From Orthonyx spaldingii (lineage: Eukaryota > Chordata > Aves > Passeriformes > Orthonychidae), in assembly GCA_013397795.1 (NCBI GenBank), contig VZTJ01000242.1, positions 538,419 to 602,418 of the forward strand: 64,000 bases of DNA, given 5' to 3'. Positions 12,601-24,600 of the stretch are shown here, one piece after another (the first letter of the stretch is position 1; each line of letters opens with the position of its first letter). Under the pieces are notes generated by a model. It had not been told where the DNA came from. It made no database searches and saw only the letters and a program-made list of their open reading frames with translations. A program made the translations under genes and the position numbers.

Positions 12601-15600
12601 GCAGCAGAACATTGAGGGAGGCCTTACCAAAGCCTTACAGAAGTCTACGTAGATGACGCATCTTCTTTTGTCCAGTGATGCATTTACTTCATCCTATAAG
12701 GACACTAAGTTAGTCAGGCACAATTTGCCCTTGGCAAAGTAGTGTCAGTCGTCTCTAATCACCTTTCTGTCTTCCACGTGTTTTGATACATCTTCCAGGA
12801 GGATCTGTTTTGTGATCTTACCATGCACAAAGGTGAGGCTGACTGGTTAAGCAGTCTCCAGGATCCTCCTTTTTACCTTTTTTTAAAAGAGGGCAACCTT
12901 CTTGAACATGAATCAGATTATTGCATATAATGACTTCTCTGCAAGGTAACCTCTTTCTAGGGGAATCCTGACAGACGTGTATGTGCCTGTAGTGGGATAG
13001 TGGGATGGCATTTATCTACACTTAAAAACTATGCAAAATAAATGGCTATTCATGCATGCTCTGACGTTGCATATATTAGTCACTGTGTTAGTGACATTTT
13101 CTTTAGTATTTCTAAGCCTGAAGTATCCACATCAATCAAACAACGCTAAACAAAGAGAACGTACTGTTTCCCTGCCAGTCTTAACCGCACAGACCAATGC
13201 ATTAACCTACAGCCTTGCACATCCGGGACACTCTAAGGAAAACAAGACCTCTGTGAGAAGTCTACAGGAACAGGGGAAATTGACATGAAGACTCTGCAAA
13301 AAAAGCTACCATGACTTGGACCTAGACTTGTACCATGCTACTGCAACTTCCTGTTACTGAAAGGAAAGTCACTGTGGATGCTTTGCCTCCCAAACTCATT
13401 TCAGTTAAGGTAGCATCTCTAATAATAGTTTGCAGTCACAAGCAAGCAGCGTAAAAAATTCTCACATTTTTATCCTCAGCAATTTTGACTTCCATTTCTC
13501 AGATGAAAGCTTCAAGTTAAATTAAGCAGTTCCCAGACAAAAAATAAAATGAAAATTATGATATAAACCAGAAGCTGGTAGAAACTTCAGTCTTTTTCAT
13601 CAGTATTTGCAGAAATACTGTCAGATGAACTTTTATGATGGTATTTTCAGCAATACAGTTCATATCCTTAATCCCCCCAACAGGGCAAGTTCCTCACTTG
13701 ACACAACTGGGTTAAGTGAGGACATCTGTGCAGAAAAAATATCAGAAGAGATGGAGCATGGGTCCTGCTATAGGCTTGTTGCTCCAACAAGCAGCATTTG
13801 TTCTGTTGAGATTCCTGGACAAGGTTTAATTATCATTAGAAGCTGTGATGTTGAAAGATAATTGATTCTTGACCTACAATGATCATCTTGCTAAAATTTG
13901 TGTTGATATCTACTTTTATTATTCCTAGCTGTAAAACAACTCTGCATTCTCATCTAGTTATTTTAATAATTCAACAGATTATAAATCAATTGACAAGCTT
14001 GACAGTCACTTTAAGACATCTTCTAATGTCAATGGTAAAATATTCTCCTTCACCCTCTGACTCAATTTTTTTTCCAAATTATCATATTAACTTCATTATT
14101 TATACAGTAGTTGGTATCATGCTTCCTAATGACATACCACATTTTGCTAGGTTTGGTTTATTTTTTCTACTTGTTTTTTATTCTTTCCTCCAAATACACA
14201 CACATATACACATGCATATTTAATAAGCAGTTCTCTAGGTTCTCACTCCAAGTAAATTCATACATAAAAATGAAATAAAAAGATAACTTACTCTGAATTA
14301 TCTCCCAGCTTTACTTGAAGCATCTTTTTATTTATTTAAACTAGAAAATTCACTCCATTGTGTTAACTCTCCAAATAGCTCAGAGTCAGTGCCCTATATA
14401 GAATACCTCACAAAGAGCAGTTATGAAACCACTGAGATTTAACTACACTGGCAATTTTACTTTAATCTTACTCCATCATTATTTTTACTCTTTTGCCTAC
14501 TAGGAATATTACTAGTCATGAAAAAAAAACTGTATTCAGAAGCAGTGTATCAAAGTAGGTTACAGTAAAGATTGAATTCGGTGCAACTGCTCCAAATACT
14601 GCTCTCAAAAGATTAGCTAATTTGCAGTGCAGTGCCATACTGCTGGATTTAAAAGTGTAAACTGTTTTATAAACAATCTCCTTTTAGTATATCTGTAACT
14701 TTTTTTTAGCTAATTTACCTTTTTCATATGCAGGTGTATTCTCTTGCAGCAATCTGCTAAGCTGGAACCCATTCAAGTGCACAAAACGTAGCTGTTCTCT
14801 CATTGTCTTGCCTCCAACAACCGGCAATATGAGGTTTCCAACACTGTTTCTTGAAATTGGTAGACCAAGACCTATTGCCAGTGTGCTAGCTAAATCTGTT
14901 TGCTGCACATGTTCAGGTTGGGCTAGAGGACCTAGAATCAACACAAAAAAAAAAAAAAAAAAAAAAANNNNNAAAAAAAAAAAAAAAAACCAAAAAGAAA
15001 GAAAAAGAGAGAGGAAAATAAGTACTTCAATAACAAGGCCCATTCTATTTCTCCAGAGAGAGCTGGCACCTTATTAGTTTCAAAATTGTTTCACTGGTGT
15101 TAGATCAGCTATTTTAAGTGGTCTGCAGAGAGCTGACTGATCTTTTTCAGCTGCTGTCCTGTACTGCTGTAAATCCAAAATTTATTAAATTCTTAGCTAG
15201 CATCACTCTTCAATGCTACAACTACTGTAAACACAATGTAAATGTTATACAAGTAAGAAAACCGATGGTACAGGAGATCACCTTAATATCAAGTTGCAGC
15301 CTACATCCTAAGAGGGTTTCATAATTTTTACATTAGAAATAACAGAAAGTACTACAGTAGGTTAATTTAATGTATGAACAAAGAATGAACAAAAAATAAT
15401 GCTGACAGCATTCTAGAAGCTTCTCAATATAATGACAACAGCTCAAGATTTAATTAATATCAGGTTGCTAGGCAAACAGAATTAGAGATCAGGTAAAGAA
15501 TGTTGAGGCTCAAAATCCATGGCTACATGCAGGCAAACCCAGCGATTTTTAAAGTGTCCTGTGCAGGATTCCATTAACTTACTGCAGTTATCAGGATTAG

Positions 15601-18600
15601 CCTTCAGTTCCACAGAAATCTACACATGTGAATGATTTTATTAACCTAAGCAACCTTTTCTTTGAGATTATTTTTCCAGCTGTTTCTTTTTGTGCTGAAC
15701 TAGTTAGGTAACAATGTTTTTCTATCATGCTTTTATTTCATTCTCTTTGTAACTTCAGACATTGAGTGTTTTGACTTAAATACAGTATAGAAAGAATTCT
15801 ATATAGTCTTTATTCCTCTCAAGGCTCTCTTTAAGAGCATTAAAATTTCCCTCATTTCTCATCTAGCTCCGATTAATCCCATGCTTGTACAGAATGCCAT
15901 CTATAATCCGTAAAGCCTCTTTGCATGAGTGCCTGTATGTCAGCAATTTTCAGATTTTATCTTTAAAGTCAAGTTCTTAACTGGTTAAAAAAAGCCAAAC
16001 TACCAAACACATTTAGCCAATCATGGGTTACACATCTCTGTAGAAGGCTATACAAGTAATACTCTGACAGCATACTAAATGTAAAAAGCCCACAGGATTA
16101 CTATTTTGAGGGCTACCAAATTAACCACAGTACATTTTGTTTACAGTAGGATCATAAGGAGCAGTCACTAGAATCCTGATTACTGTACCAATGAAAAGTA
16201 AACTGCTGGATATTTATACAGGCATTAGAAATCACGACCTTTATCCCAAAGGACAGGTAAATAGATATATTTCACTGTATTGTCAAAACTGCTCGTTCAG
16301 TTTAAATCTCATACAAACTAATTGCAATGAGCAGGAGACTGCATTTACAGAATCTCTTGTGACCTGGCTGTCAACAAATGCCAGTGAAATTCATAAAATA
16401 AAAACTTAGCCAAGAGCTTTGACCCACTCTTGACTTTGTTTTGTTTTCAGACCTGAGAAGAGGTCAATGACTCCTCAAGCAATGCTTTCTATTGCAGCTG
16501 GATAATAACTTTATAAACGACAGAAAAATCTACCTCCACTGTGCTGCAAGAACCTCCAGCAAGATAAATAAATCAAGGTTCTGCACACAGGTTTTAGAAG
16601 AAAAGAAATCAGATGGAAATGAGCAAGTGGTGGAATAAAAGGCAGAAGGGAGTATTACTTTAGGGAAAAATTCACTCCTGGTATAACTACATTCCACTGA
16701 TTCACTCAGTCAAGGAGTTTATTTAAGAACGACGCTACAAAGTAGACTAAAGATTCGCTACCACTGCCTTTCTTTATTGTCTCTTGCCTTTAACTATCTG
16801 GCTTTTTTTATTATTATCTACACGTAAAAAGTCAGCTTCAGAAACATGTAAACTCACATCAATGATATAAAATTAACCGCCCCATACAGTAAACACACTC
16901 ATGTTCCATATTCCATCCTTAAAGCTTAGTAATCAATAGTCATGTTATCACTGCCATCACCTCTCACCCTTTCACAAGGGTCAGATCAATTTGATATTAA
17001 AATATAATCCTATCTCTAATAGGCTCTAGTCTCCTAAGGGCTTTCTTCCCCCTTCTTGTTAACTGTGTGAGAAATCGTCATTCATTCTTCTGTCCTAGCA
17101 GTCTGAGAGGGAAGAATGGAGGTCAAGGAAATATTCTGGCCATGAAGGACAAAATTTAAATCCACTTCAAATAGGATTTTGCATCTAAATCTATTTATTT
17201 ACCATTAGCCTAGGATCCTGACAACAGATCTCATTAGCTCTCAACACTTAGAACAGTGCTGTAAAAATTATCATCTGAGAAATACACAATTCTCTCAGTG
17301 GTTGCAAAGCTTGATTCACAGTTTCACCAAGTCAGAGATGCTAACTTTGGCAAAAAACAGAGTTTTGGGTCACACAGAATGGGCTTTCCCAAACATATTT
17401 AGAACAAACCAAAGCACTTTTCAGGAAGAATTCTAGAATAATGTAAATTAGAGTTGCCAGTGTGTTCTTGTCCTGGTTTCAACTGAGACAGAGTCAATTT
17501 TCTTCCTAGTATCTGGTACAGGGGCTGTGTTTTGGATTCAGTATGAGAATACTGTTTATAACACACTGATGTTTTAGCTGTTGGTAAGGAGGGCTTACTC
17601 TAAATCAAGAACTTTTCCATTTCCTGTGCTCTGCCAGTGAGCAGATGCATGAGAAGTTGGGAAGGAATGCAATTGGGGCAGCTGACACGAAATGGTCGAA
17701 GGAATAGTCCATACCATAGAGTATCATAGCCAGTATAGAAACTGGAGGGAGTTGACTGGGGGCTGTGGATTGTTGCTTGAAGATGGGCTGGGCACTGATC
17801 AGCAGGTGGTGAGGAATTGTTGTGTGCATCACATGTTTCTCTTGGGTTTTATTCCTCTTCATCTCTTAGGTTTTATTCCTCTCTCTGTCCCCTTTCCATT
17901 AAAAGAATAACTACTATAATCTACATATAATTATTATGGCTGTTCTTGTTACAGTTATATACAGTAGTAGTGTTCCCATCCTATTAGAAGACACTATGCA
18001 CTGGTATCTCCTGGAGCCTTACACCAAGTGCCACGTAGCCACTCGCTGACTCACTTTCCCCATCCTGGTGGGGAGGAGAATCAGAAAGAAAAATAAACCT
18101 CATGGGTTGAGGCTAGAACAGTCTAATAATTAAAACAAAATTNGTAATGAAAAGGAGACAGGGAGAAGAATAAAATCCAAGAGAAATAAGGGATTCACAA
18201 TAAAATTTGTCACCACCTGCTGACCAATGTCCAGTCTGTCCCCAGGCAGCAACGGGTAGTCCCAGTTTATATACTAGGCATGATGTTCCATGGTATGGAT
18301 GTCCCTCTGGCCAGTTCAGGTCAGCTGTCCTAGCTATGCTCCTTAATGGCTCCTTTTGCACCTGCTCACTGGCAGAGCATGGAAAACAGAAAAATCCTTG
18401 ATTCAAAGTAAATACTAAAACACCAGCGTGTTGTCAACATTATTCTCACACTGAATAAAGAAAAAAACCCAGCCCTGTACCAGCCACTAAGAAGAAAATT
18501 AACTCTTTTCCAGCTGAAACTAAGACAGTTCTAAAAAAGGTCATGCTTCTTTGATCCTTACCACTTCTCTTTTGAAAAGCAGAGCTGATAAACAGCAGTG

Positions 18601-21600
18601 GCGTGTGCACTTCTCCTTCCGAAGAACCACCATGACTGCCTGTTTCAGACATCCCATGATCCCCACAAACAACTAGCAAATTGGGCAGAGAAGCTTCCTC
18701 CTGCAAATCACAGAAAAAAAATCTAAGTTATCAGACAAACACAATTGATTTATATCATTTCACTATCTTCAGCATTTTCAAACATGAATATGTCTCAAAA
18801 TTCATTTCTTTTTTGAAACTTGCTCACAAAACCCTGGGGCAGATACCAAGAGATGGCTGCAATTAAGTGCAACGCAGTAATAGTAATTTTTAAAAGTTAA
18901 GGCACATACATATCTAACACATTTGTCAGAATCTTAGCAAAAAAAAGCACAAAAGAGCTTTTAAAAACACCCCGAATTTACAGAGTCACTAGAAACTCTC
19001 TGGAAGATTAAATAAAGGCTATGATATTGTGAGAAGAAAATGAAGAGTCCCAGAACAGTAGTATTAACAGAGAAATATTCCCCCTCTTCATTTCTTCAGC
19101 TTCACTAAGTTTTAATAGGCATGGTGAATTATTAATATGGTAAATATTAACATAATATAAATTCAATATTAAAAAATATTGAATTTCTAATAGTCTCTAG
19201 CTTCCCAAGGGCTTTAGGGATTTGGGATTTGACTGATTTGGGGTTGAAATCTGACTGTCAGAAGACTGATGTTAAATGATGTGTCTGTTTCTGAATAATG
19301 AGAAACAGAAACTTAAGTGAGGCCTGTCCAAGAATTTTGAGCTAACAAATCAAAGTAGCAGAAAATTAACACTCATTCAGCAACAAACTAGCTTTCCGTC
19401 GTCTCTATTTTTGTTGTCTCTGTAGTTATTACCAGTACCTATTCTATCCAAAAAGTAAAGTGCTTTTATTATGTTTGTATTCTAAAACTGAGATAAAGGC
19501 TTGAATATAAATAGCAAAAGCAAACATACTAAAAAACAGCAGGAAAACCACTGTAACATTCATGGAAATTCCACACACAGGATTTAACCTCTCTTTTCAT
19601 GTAATAGTACCCACTTGAGTAAAAATACTATTGAAATTTCATGATCAGCTGTTCTGAATGCAGTAGTCAAAAACAAACACCAAAAAAAGCTTCAGGCCAT
19701 TTGGAACTAGGACTTGGCATTTCAGAACCCAGACTGTTTAGGTAAGTGACAACTAGTATTTACAAATCTAAAAACAGATTCAGATGTGCTACATTTACCA
19801 TAAAAAATGCAGTTTAAGACCACCACTTCCATTTGAATGTATCAAATATTTAAGAATTAGGTATGCCTTCATAATTCTGGACATCAGAGCCATTAGCTAT
19901 ACAAGCCCATTACTCCTTCTGCTGAATTTCATTACTAGAAAGCACACCAACAACCATTTTAATTCACAAGTGATGAGAGAATTTTGGCAGGCATTCCTCT
20001 CCTCTTCCCGCACACCAAAGGGGTGTTATTTCTCACAGCTGCCCAGAAGAGGACGTTAACAGATGTTACTAAGGTCAGCCAGTAAATCCTTAAAAATGCT
20101 ACACTGGGAAATGACCCAGGAAGGCAAAGTACAGAACACACACTTTAGTCTAGGAATAAAAAAGCTACCAACAACAACCAGCAAGCGTTTTAATGTCAGT
20201 CCACAACTAACAGACACTGACCCAAGAGGGAGTGGTATTACCTTTGAAAGAAGAGAAATATGAATCTTCTTCAGAATGTTATCCATTTCACGAAGTTTTG
20301 GTCCCACTAATGGGCTGTTTGGCCCAGTCATATGACCAATATGGTCCAACCCCAGGTAATGTAGTATTAGGAGATCCCAGTCTTCTCTCTTTAACACTCT
20401 ATCCAAATGTCTGGTAACATTATTGTCAACCTCAAAGAAAAGGAAATCAATTACAAGGTAAAAAAAAAATCCCTCTTGTAAAAAGCACACAAAAAATAAC
20501 TACACTACCCATGAAAATTTCATAGAAGTAGATGAGAATTACAGTCACTCGCAATGATAGTAAGAAAAAAATTGATTAGTTCAATGTCAAGCAGTCACAT
20601 ATATTTGTCTTACAAAACAGATTCTTCATCCCATTTAATCTTTTCTGGTAACGACGCATCAGATTACATACAGACAAGGCAAATGGGTTGCCAAGCTTCC
20701 ACAGAAACTTTTAAAAACTGTTTCAAGAACTTTTCAGTCACTTTCATCCCTCACACTACAGATTATCACTTGACATGTGATACACCAAGTATCATAAGTA
20801 CAATAAAAAGCCTCAGTTTAGCAATGGGAAGCTCAGGGGTGCAACAAACCCTGATCTTTCCACTCAACTTCTGCTAGTGTGCAAACACAAGAAGATTGTA
20901 CTAGCTATGAGTAAAGAAACTGACAACATAGTGAGAAAGAAAAACTATTTGAAAAGTGCTCTTTGAGGCCTAACTCACCTGTTTTCCTGCTTCAGTTGAA
21001 AATACATTTTTAGTTGTGTATATTCTCTCTGGTTATTAAAAATCCTTACAATATTTCCCATATACTTTGTTGAGTATAACTACCAAAAAAACTATAAAAA
21101 GCTGTGCATTTAACAGACTACATTAAGAAAACATAAGAACTGCATAAAGAGTTTGAGAGCCATATAGCCACAGATCCAGTAGAACATTTGTACTTTTCAC
21201 TCCAGGTTGAAGCTTTTGCAAGTCTTATTAGCATAACCAATTAAACGTGTCTTCGAATTCACATTAGACCTTTCTAACTTCTTTAAATAATAAAATACTT
21301 CAGTCAGTAGCAGCAGGCCAATGGTTTGAGGTTTTACAAACCATAAAGGTTCAAAAATTAAGTAAATTTGCCAAAGCGTTTACTCTTCTAATGTGCCCAC
21401 AGTAAGAATTTTCAGAATTTGTTTCACTTACTTTCTATGCGCCCTCTGATAATATAAAGAAACACTACTCCCATTGCAATTACAGAAGTGATGCAATAAA
21501 AGTATGCCTCTAAGATAAGATATTAATGGACCTCTTAAAGATTGCACTAACTAATAAAAATCTGACAGAAAACTGAAAATGGGGATAGTGGAAGTTTTAA

Positions 21601-24600
21601 ACAAAGCAACTGGTCTAACTTCCAACCACAACAAGTTTTGTTAGAGAATGGTATGTTTAGGAAAGTTACAGAGTAATACACTGAGGATTTCCTTATCATT
21701 CCAACACTTCTTACAGCATATGCATGAGGGACTGAAATGCTTAGCTTCACAGTGCCCATACCAAAAAGACATACTAATCCAATTTCTATTTAAATGCCAG
21801 GTGCGTACTTCAGAACAAGGACATCTTTACTCATTCATTCTCAGAAACTGACACTGTTTGTTTGTACCCACTTTATTTAACTTGGGATCATATAAAGCCT
21901 CTCACCTCTGTAAAGTCTGACACAAAAAATGATGTTGTTCCATCATATTCCACAAAGTGCTTTGGGAACAACTTGACCCAGGTATCATCGCCATAAAATA
22001 TTATTCTTTTCCCAGCTGTTTTTGCCTGCCATATCAGATTGTCATCCAATAGAGCTGGAGAATTGAGGTTCACAACAACATCAATGAAACCAGGTATGCT
22101 ACCTGTCATCAAAGCCTAATGAAATACGGAAAGAGACATGTTAAACAAGAAACTTCCAGTGCTCAGAAGACAGTAGCAATGTAAGTGGGAGGGAAGCAAT
22201 AAGCCAGATGGCAGACAAATTATATTTTTGGTAAGGAAACATAACAAAGTAAAAGAACACAAGCTGCCCTGCCACATATCCTCATCTGCCACAACACAGT
22301 GCTAGTTGATGTCAGAGATAATTGCTTTACAAAAGGTAAAACTAATACTGTCTTAATTAATAGGCAGAAAAAAGACTTTCTACGACAGTTGAAATTTGCT
22401 TCATTTACTGGACATTAAACCACCAAAAGACAGTTTAGGTATAAGTAAACTGTCTCAACATTAACAATGACAGTACCTTCAAAACAGTACGAAACCTCTA
22501 GAAAAAGCAATGAAGTCCATCTATAAAGAGTTACCAGACTGTCTCCCCTTCACTCTCTCACTCACCTGCTGGTTGACCTACCAATGATCACCCTTAGCTT
22601 TCTTCAATGCAGAGGTGTTACTCAGATCTACCACAGAGAAGCCTGGATGATCAAGTATTTTGGTGACATCATCACAATTCATCTTTTGGTTACCTGAAAC
22701 TTGGCACAATTTGCTTTTTAAGCTCTTCAAAAACATCCCTACGATGAAACAATTTATACTGGATTTTCTCTCATAAGTTACAAGAACACAGAGAAATATC
22801 ATAAAAATATCCCTGGATAGAAGACAAGTGGAAAGCTCAATAACTAAGAGGCTACTCTTTTACCATGATTACAAATTAAAAGGCTATGTCAATCATTTAA
22901 GCCTGCACTAGGGCCTTATCTGTCCTTAACCTCCTGGCCATGGCAAATCAGGACTCTATCATATGCACTACTACAGCAAAGAGAGATTCAGCCATAGACT
23001 GCACTAACACCACAAATCTGTCCTTTATGCATAAGAAACAACCCATACCTCAAAAGCTTCTCCAATGAAATGACAGAAAAAACCCCACTGACCTTAATTC
23101 GAGGCATAGTCACAGTGGGTGGCTTGGCTTCAGCAATGAAACTGTAGGAAGTCCCTTTTTCAACAACTTGCGTAGTATACGGCATGAACTGTTTACCTTT
23201 GGCTCCAAACACAAAGTCACCTCTCAAAGCATCTATCAGCACTATGACAACTTTTTTGAAAAGCGGTGGAGGAATCTTGGTCCAATTAGAAACCATTCCT
23301 AAGCAACAAAAAGAAGGTATATAAAATTCATCGACAAATTTTACTAAAGACTAGACAGAAGTTAAAGGACAACTTCACCACATAAATGAGTGCTTTCAAC
23401 TTCTTTATTAATTTTACACCCAGAAATGAGAAGCTGCAAATATCAAACATGAGAGGGAATCTGAGGAAGATGAGTTCAAGCCATCCAGAACAGGAATAAC
23501 ACAACAACTCCAATATCGCCTGTAGAAAGTAAAACAAAATGTGAATGGAATGTGTGATGTGAAACTGGGAAAACTAAGGAAAAGTTTTGAAATGGAGAGT
23601 GTTCAAAGTAATAAGAAGGGATAGCTGCTACTTTCTCTCTTTTTAATCCAGTAAAGCTGAACTAATTGTATCTGAGAGACAACTTTTCTCAGAAAAAAGA
23701 CATAGCATTCACTTGCGCTAATACCCAGTTTTGCACAACATAAACAATGCCTCTTTATCAAATCTCACCATATGATAACAGGAAGACTACAAAGAAAGTG
23801 GCAATTTCACTGAAACTTGTACAAAAAAGATTTGTGCACATTCACTCCCTTCAAGGTAGAAGACTGTATGCCAGGCTAGTTAAGTGACGGCAGCTGCAGG
23901 GCCAAAATCCAATTCCACAATTCCCTGAACAGGGTATATAGGAGGGTACAGAAAAACACTGCTGTGCATCAAGCAGTAGGCAACATCATGCCTTCAAGCC
24001 CACCTCCTTCTCTTGCATGGACTTAATTCTGGCCACAGCAACTCTTCATCTGCGTTGAACCTGGTCCACATGGTGACATTTCAGCTCTTACAGCAGCATT
24101 TTTGCCCCAACCTCTACAGGTCTCATTCCTCTATCACAAAAAAACACAGAAGGGCAAAATCGAAGAAGAATGTATCCTGCTCACAGATCTCTACGCAGAC
24201 AACACTGTGTTTAATCCACTTCTCAGTACATGTATTATACAAAGTTAGGGGGTTTACACTCCTTTAGAGTAAAGGTTTTTTCTGCATAAGTGGTTGACAA
24301 TTTGGAAAGGTTGCAGATAATGGTGTGTCTAACAACACAACCTCAAAAACTACCTCAGAAACTGTTTTTCAGGGTACACAGATAAGTGTCAACAAACTGA
24401 CATTCACAAACTAGTTACTGCTAGTGATTTTTCCAGATCAGGAAATGGGAGAGGAGGGCACAGCAGGGAGAAGAAGGAAATCTCAATAACAACAAAATGC
24501 TAACTGCAAGCAATCCTAGTTAAACCGATAATTTTGTTTTTCCAGGACTTGAATTATCAATTTAGCAAATATGCTTTGGCGGTCCATAAAAAACAAGACG

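Larger units (their letters stand above)
6588..14718 (-). other. PIGG: PIGG intron 6 with two CR1 elements
   Basis: This is the largest complete intron in the window, about 8.1 kb. It contains a CR1 in antisense orientation (7025-8098), a composite CR1 in sense orientation (11185-12910) and an imperfect 25-base tandem duplication (10984-11033). Outside those, 8.1-10.9 kb and 12.9-14.7 kb show no identifiable feature. Confidence 0.75.
14932..18561 (-). other. PIGG: PIGG intron 5 with inverted LTR pair and poly-T tract
   Basis: A 3.6-kb intron. Next to exon 6 it carries the poly-T tract (14946-14989). Next to exon 5 it carries two LTRs in opposite orientation (17469-17930 and 17997-18527). One member of a pair of similar 55-base sequences lies at 16988-17044. 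The rest, 15.0-17.4 kb, is plain AT-rich sequence. Confidence 0.75.
18701..20241 (-). other. PIGG: PIGG intron 4
   Basis: A 1.5-kb AT-rich intron. It holds the second copy of the 55-base repeat (19160-19215), which includes a perfect 12-base inverted repeat. Nothing else is recognisable. Confidence 0.75.

Noticed and set aside
13879..14223. 114-codon hydrophobic frame on the plus strand in PIGG intron 6
   Set aside because: AT-rich DNA yields Ile/Leu/Phe-rich frames by chance. No homology and no start or splice context.
14684..15077. Frames crossing the poly-A/N tract
   Set aside because: Poly-Phe and poly-Lys translations of a homopolymer. Only the PIGG exon 6 part is real.
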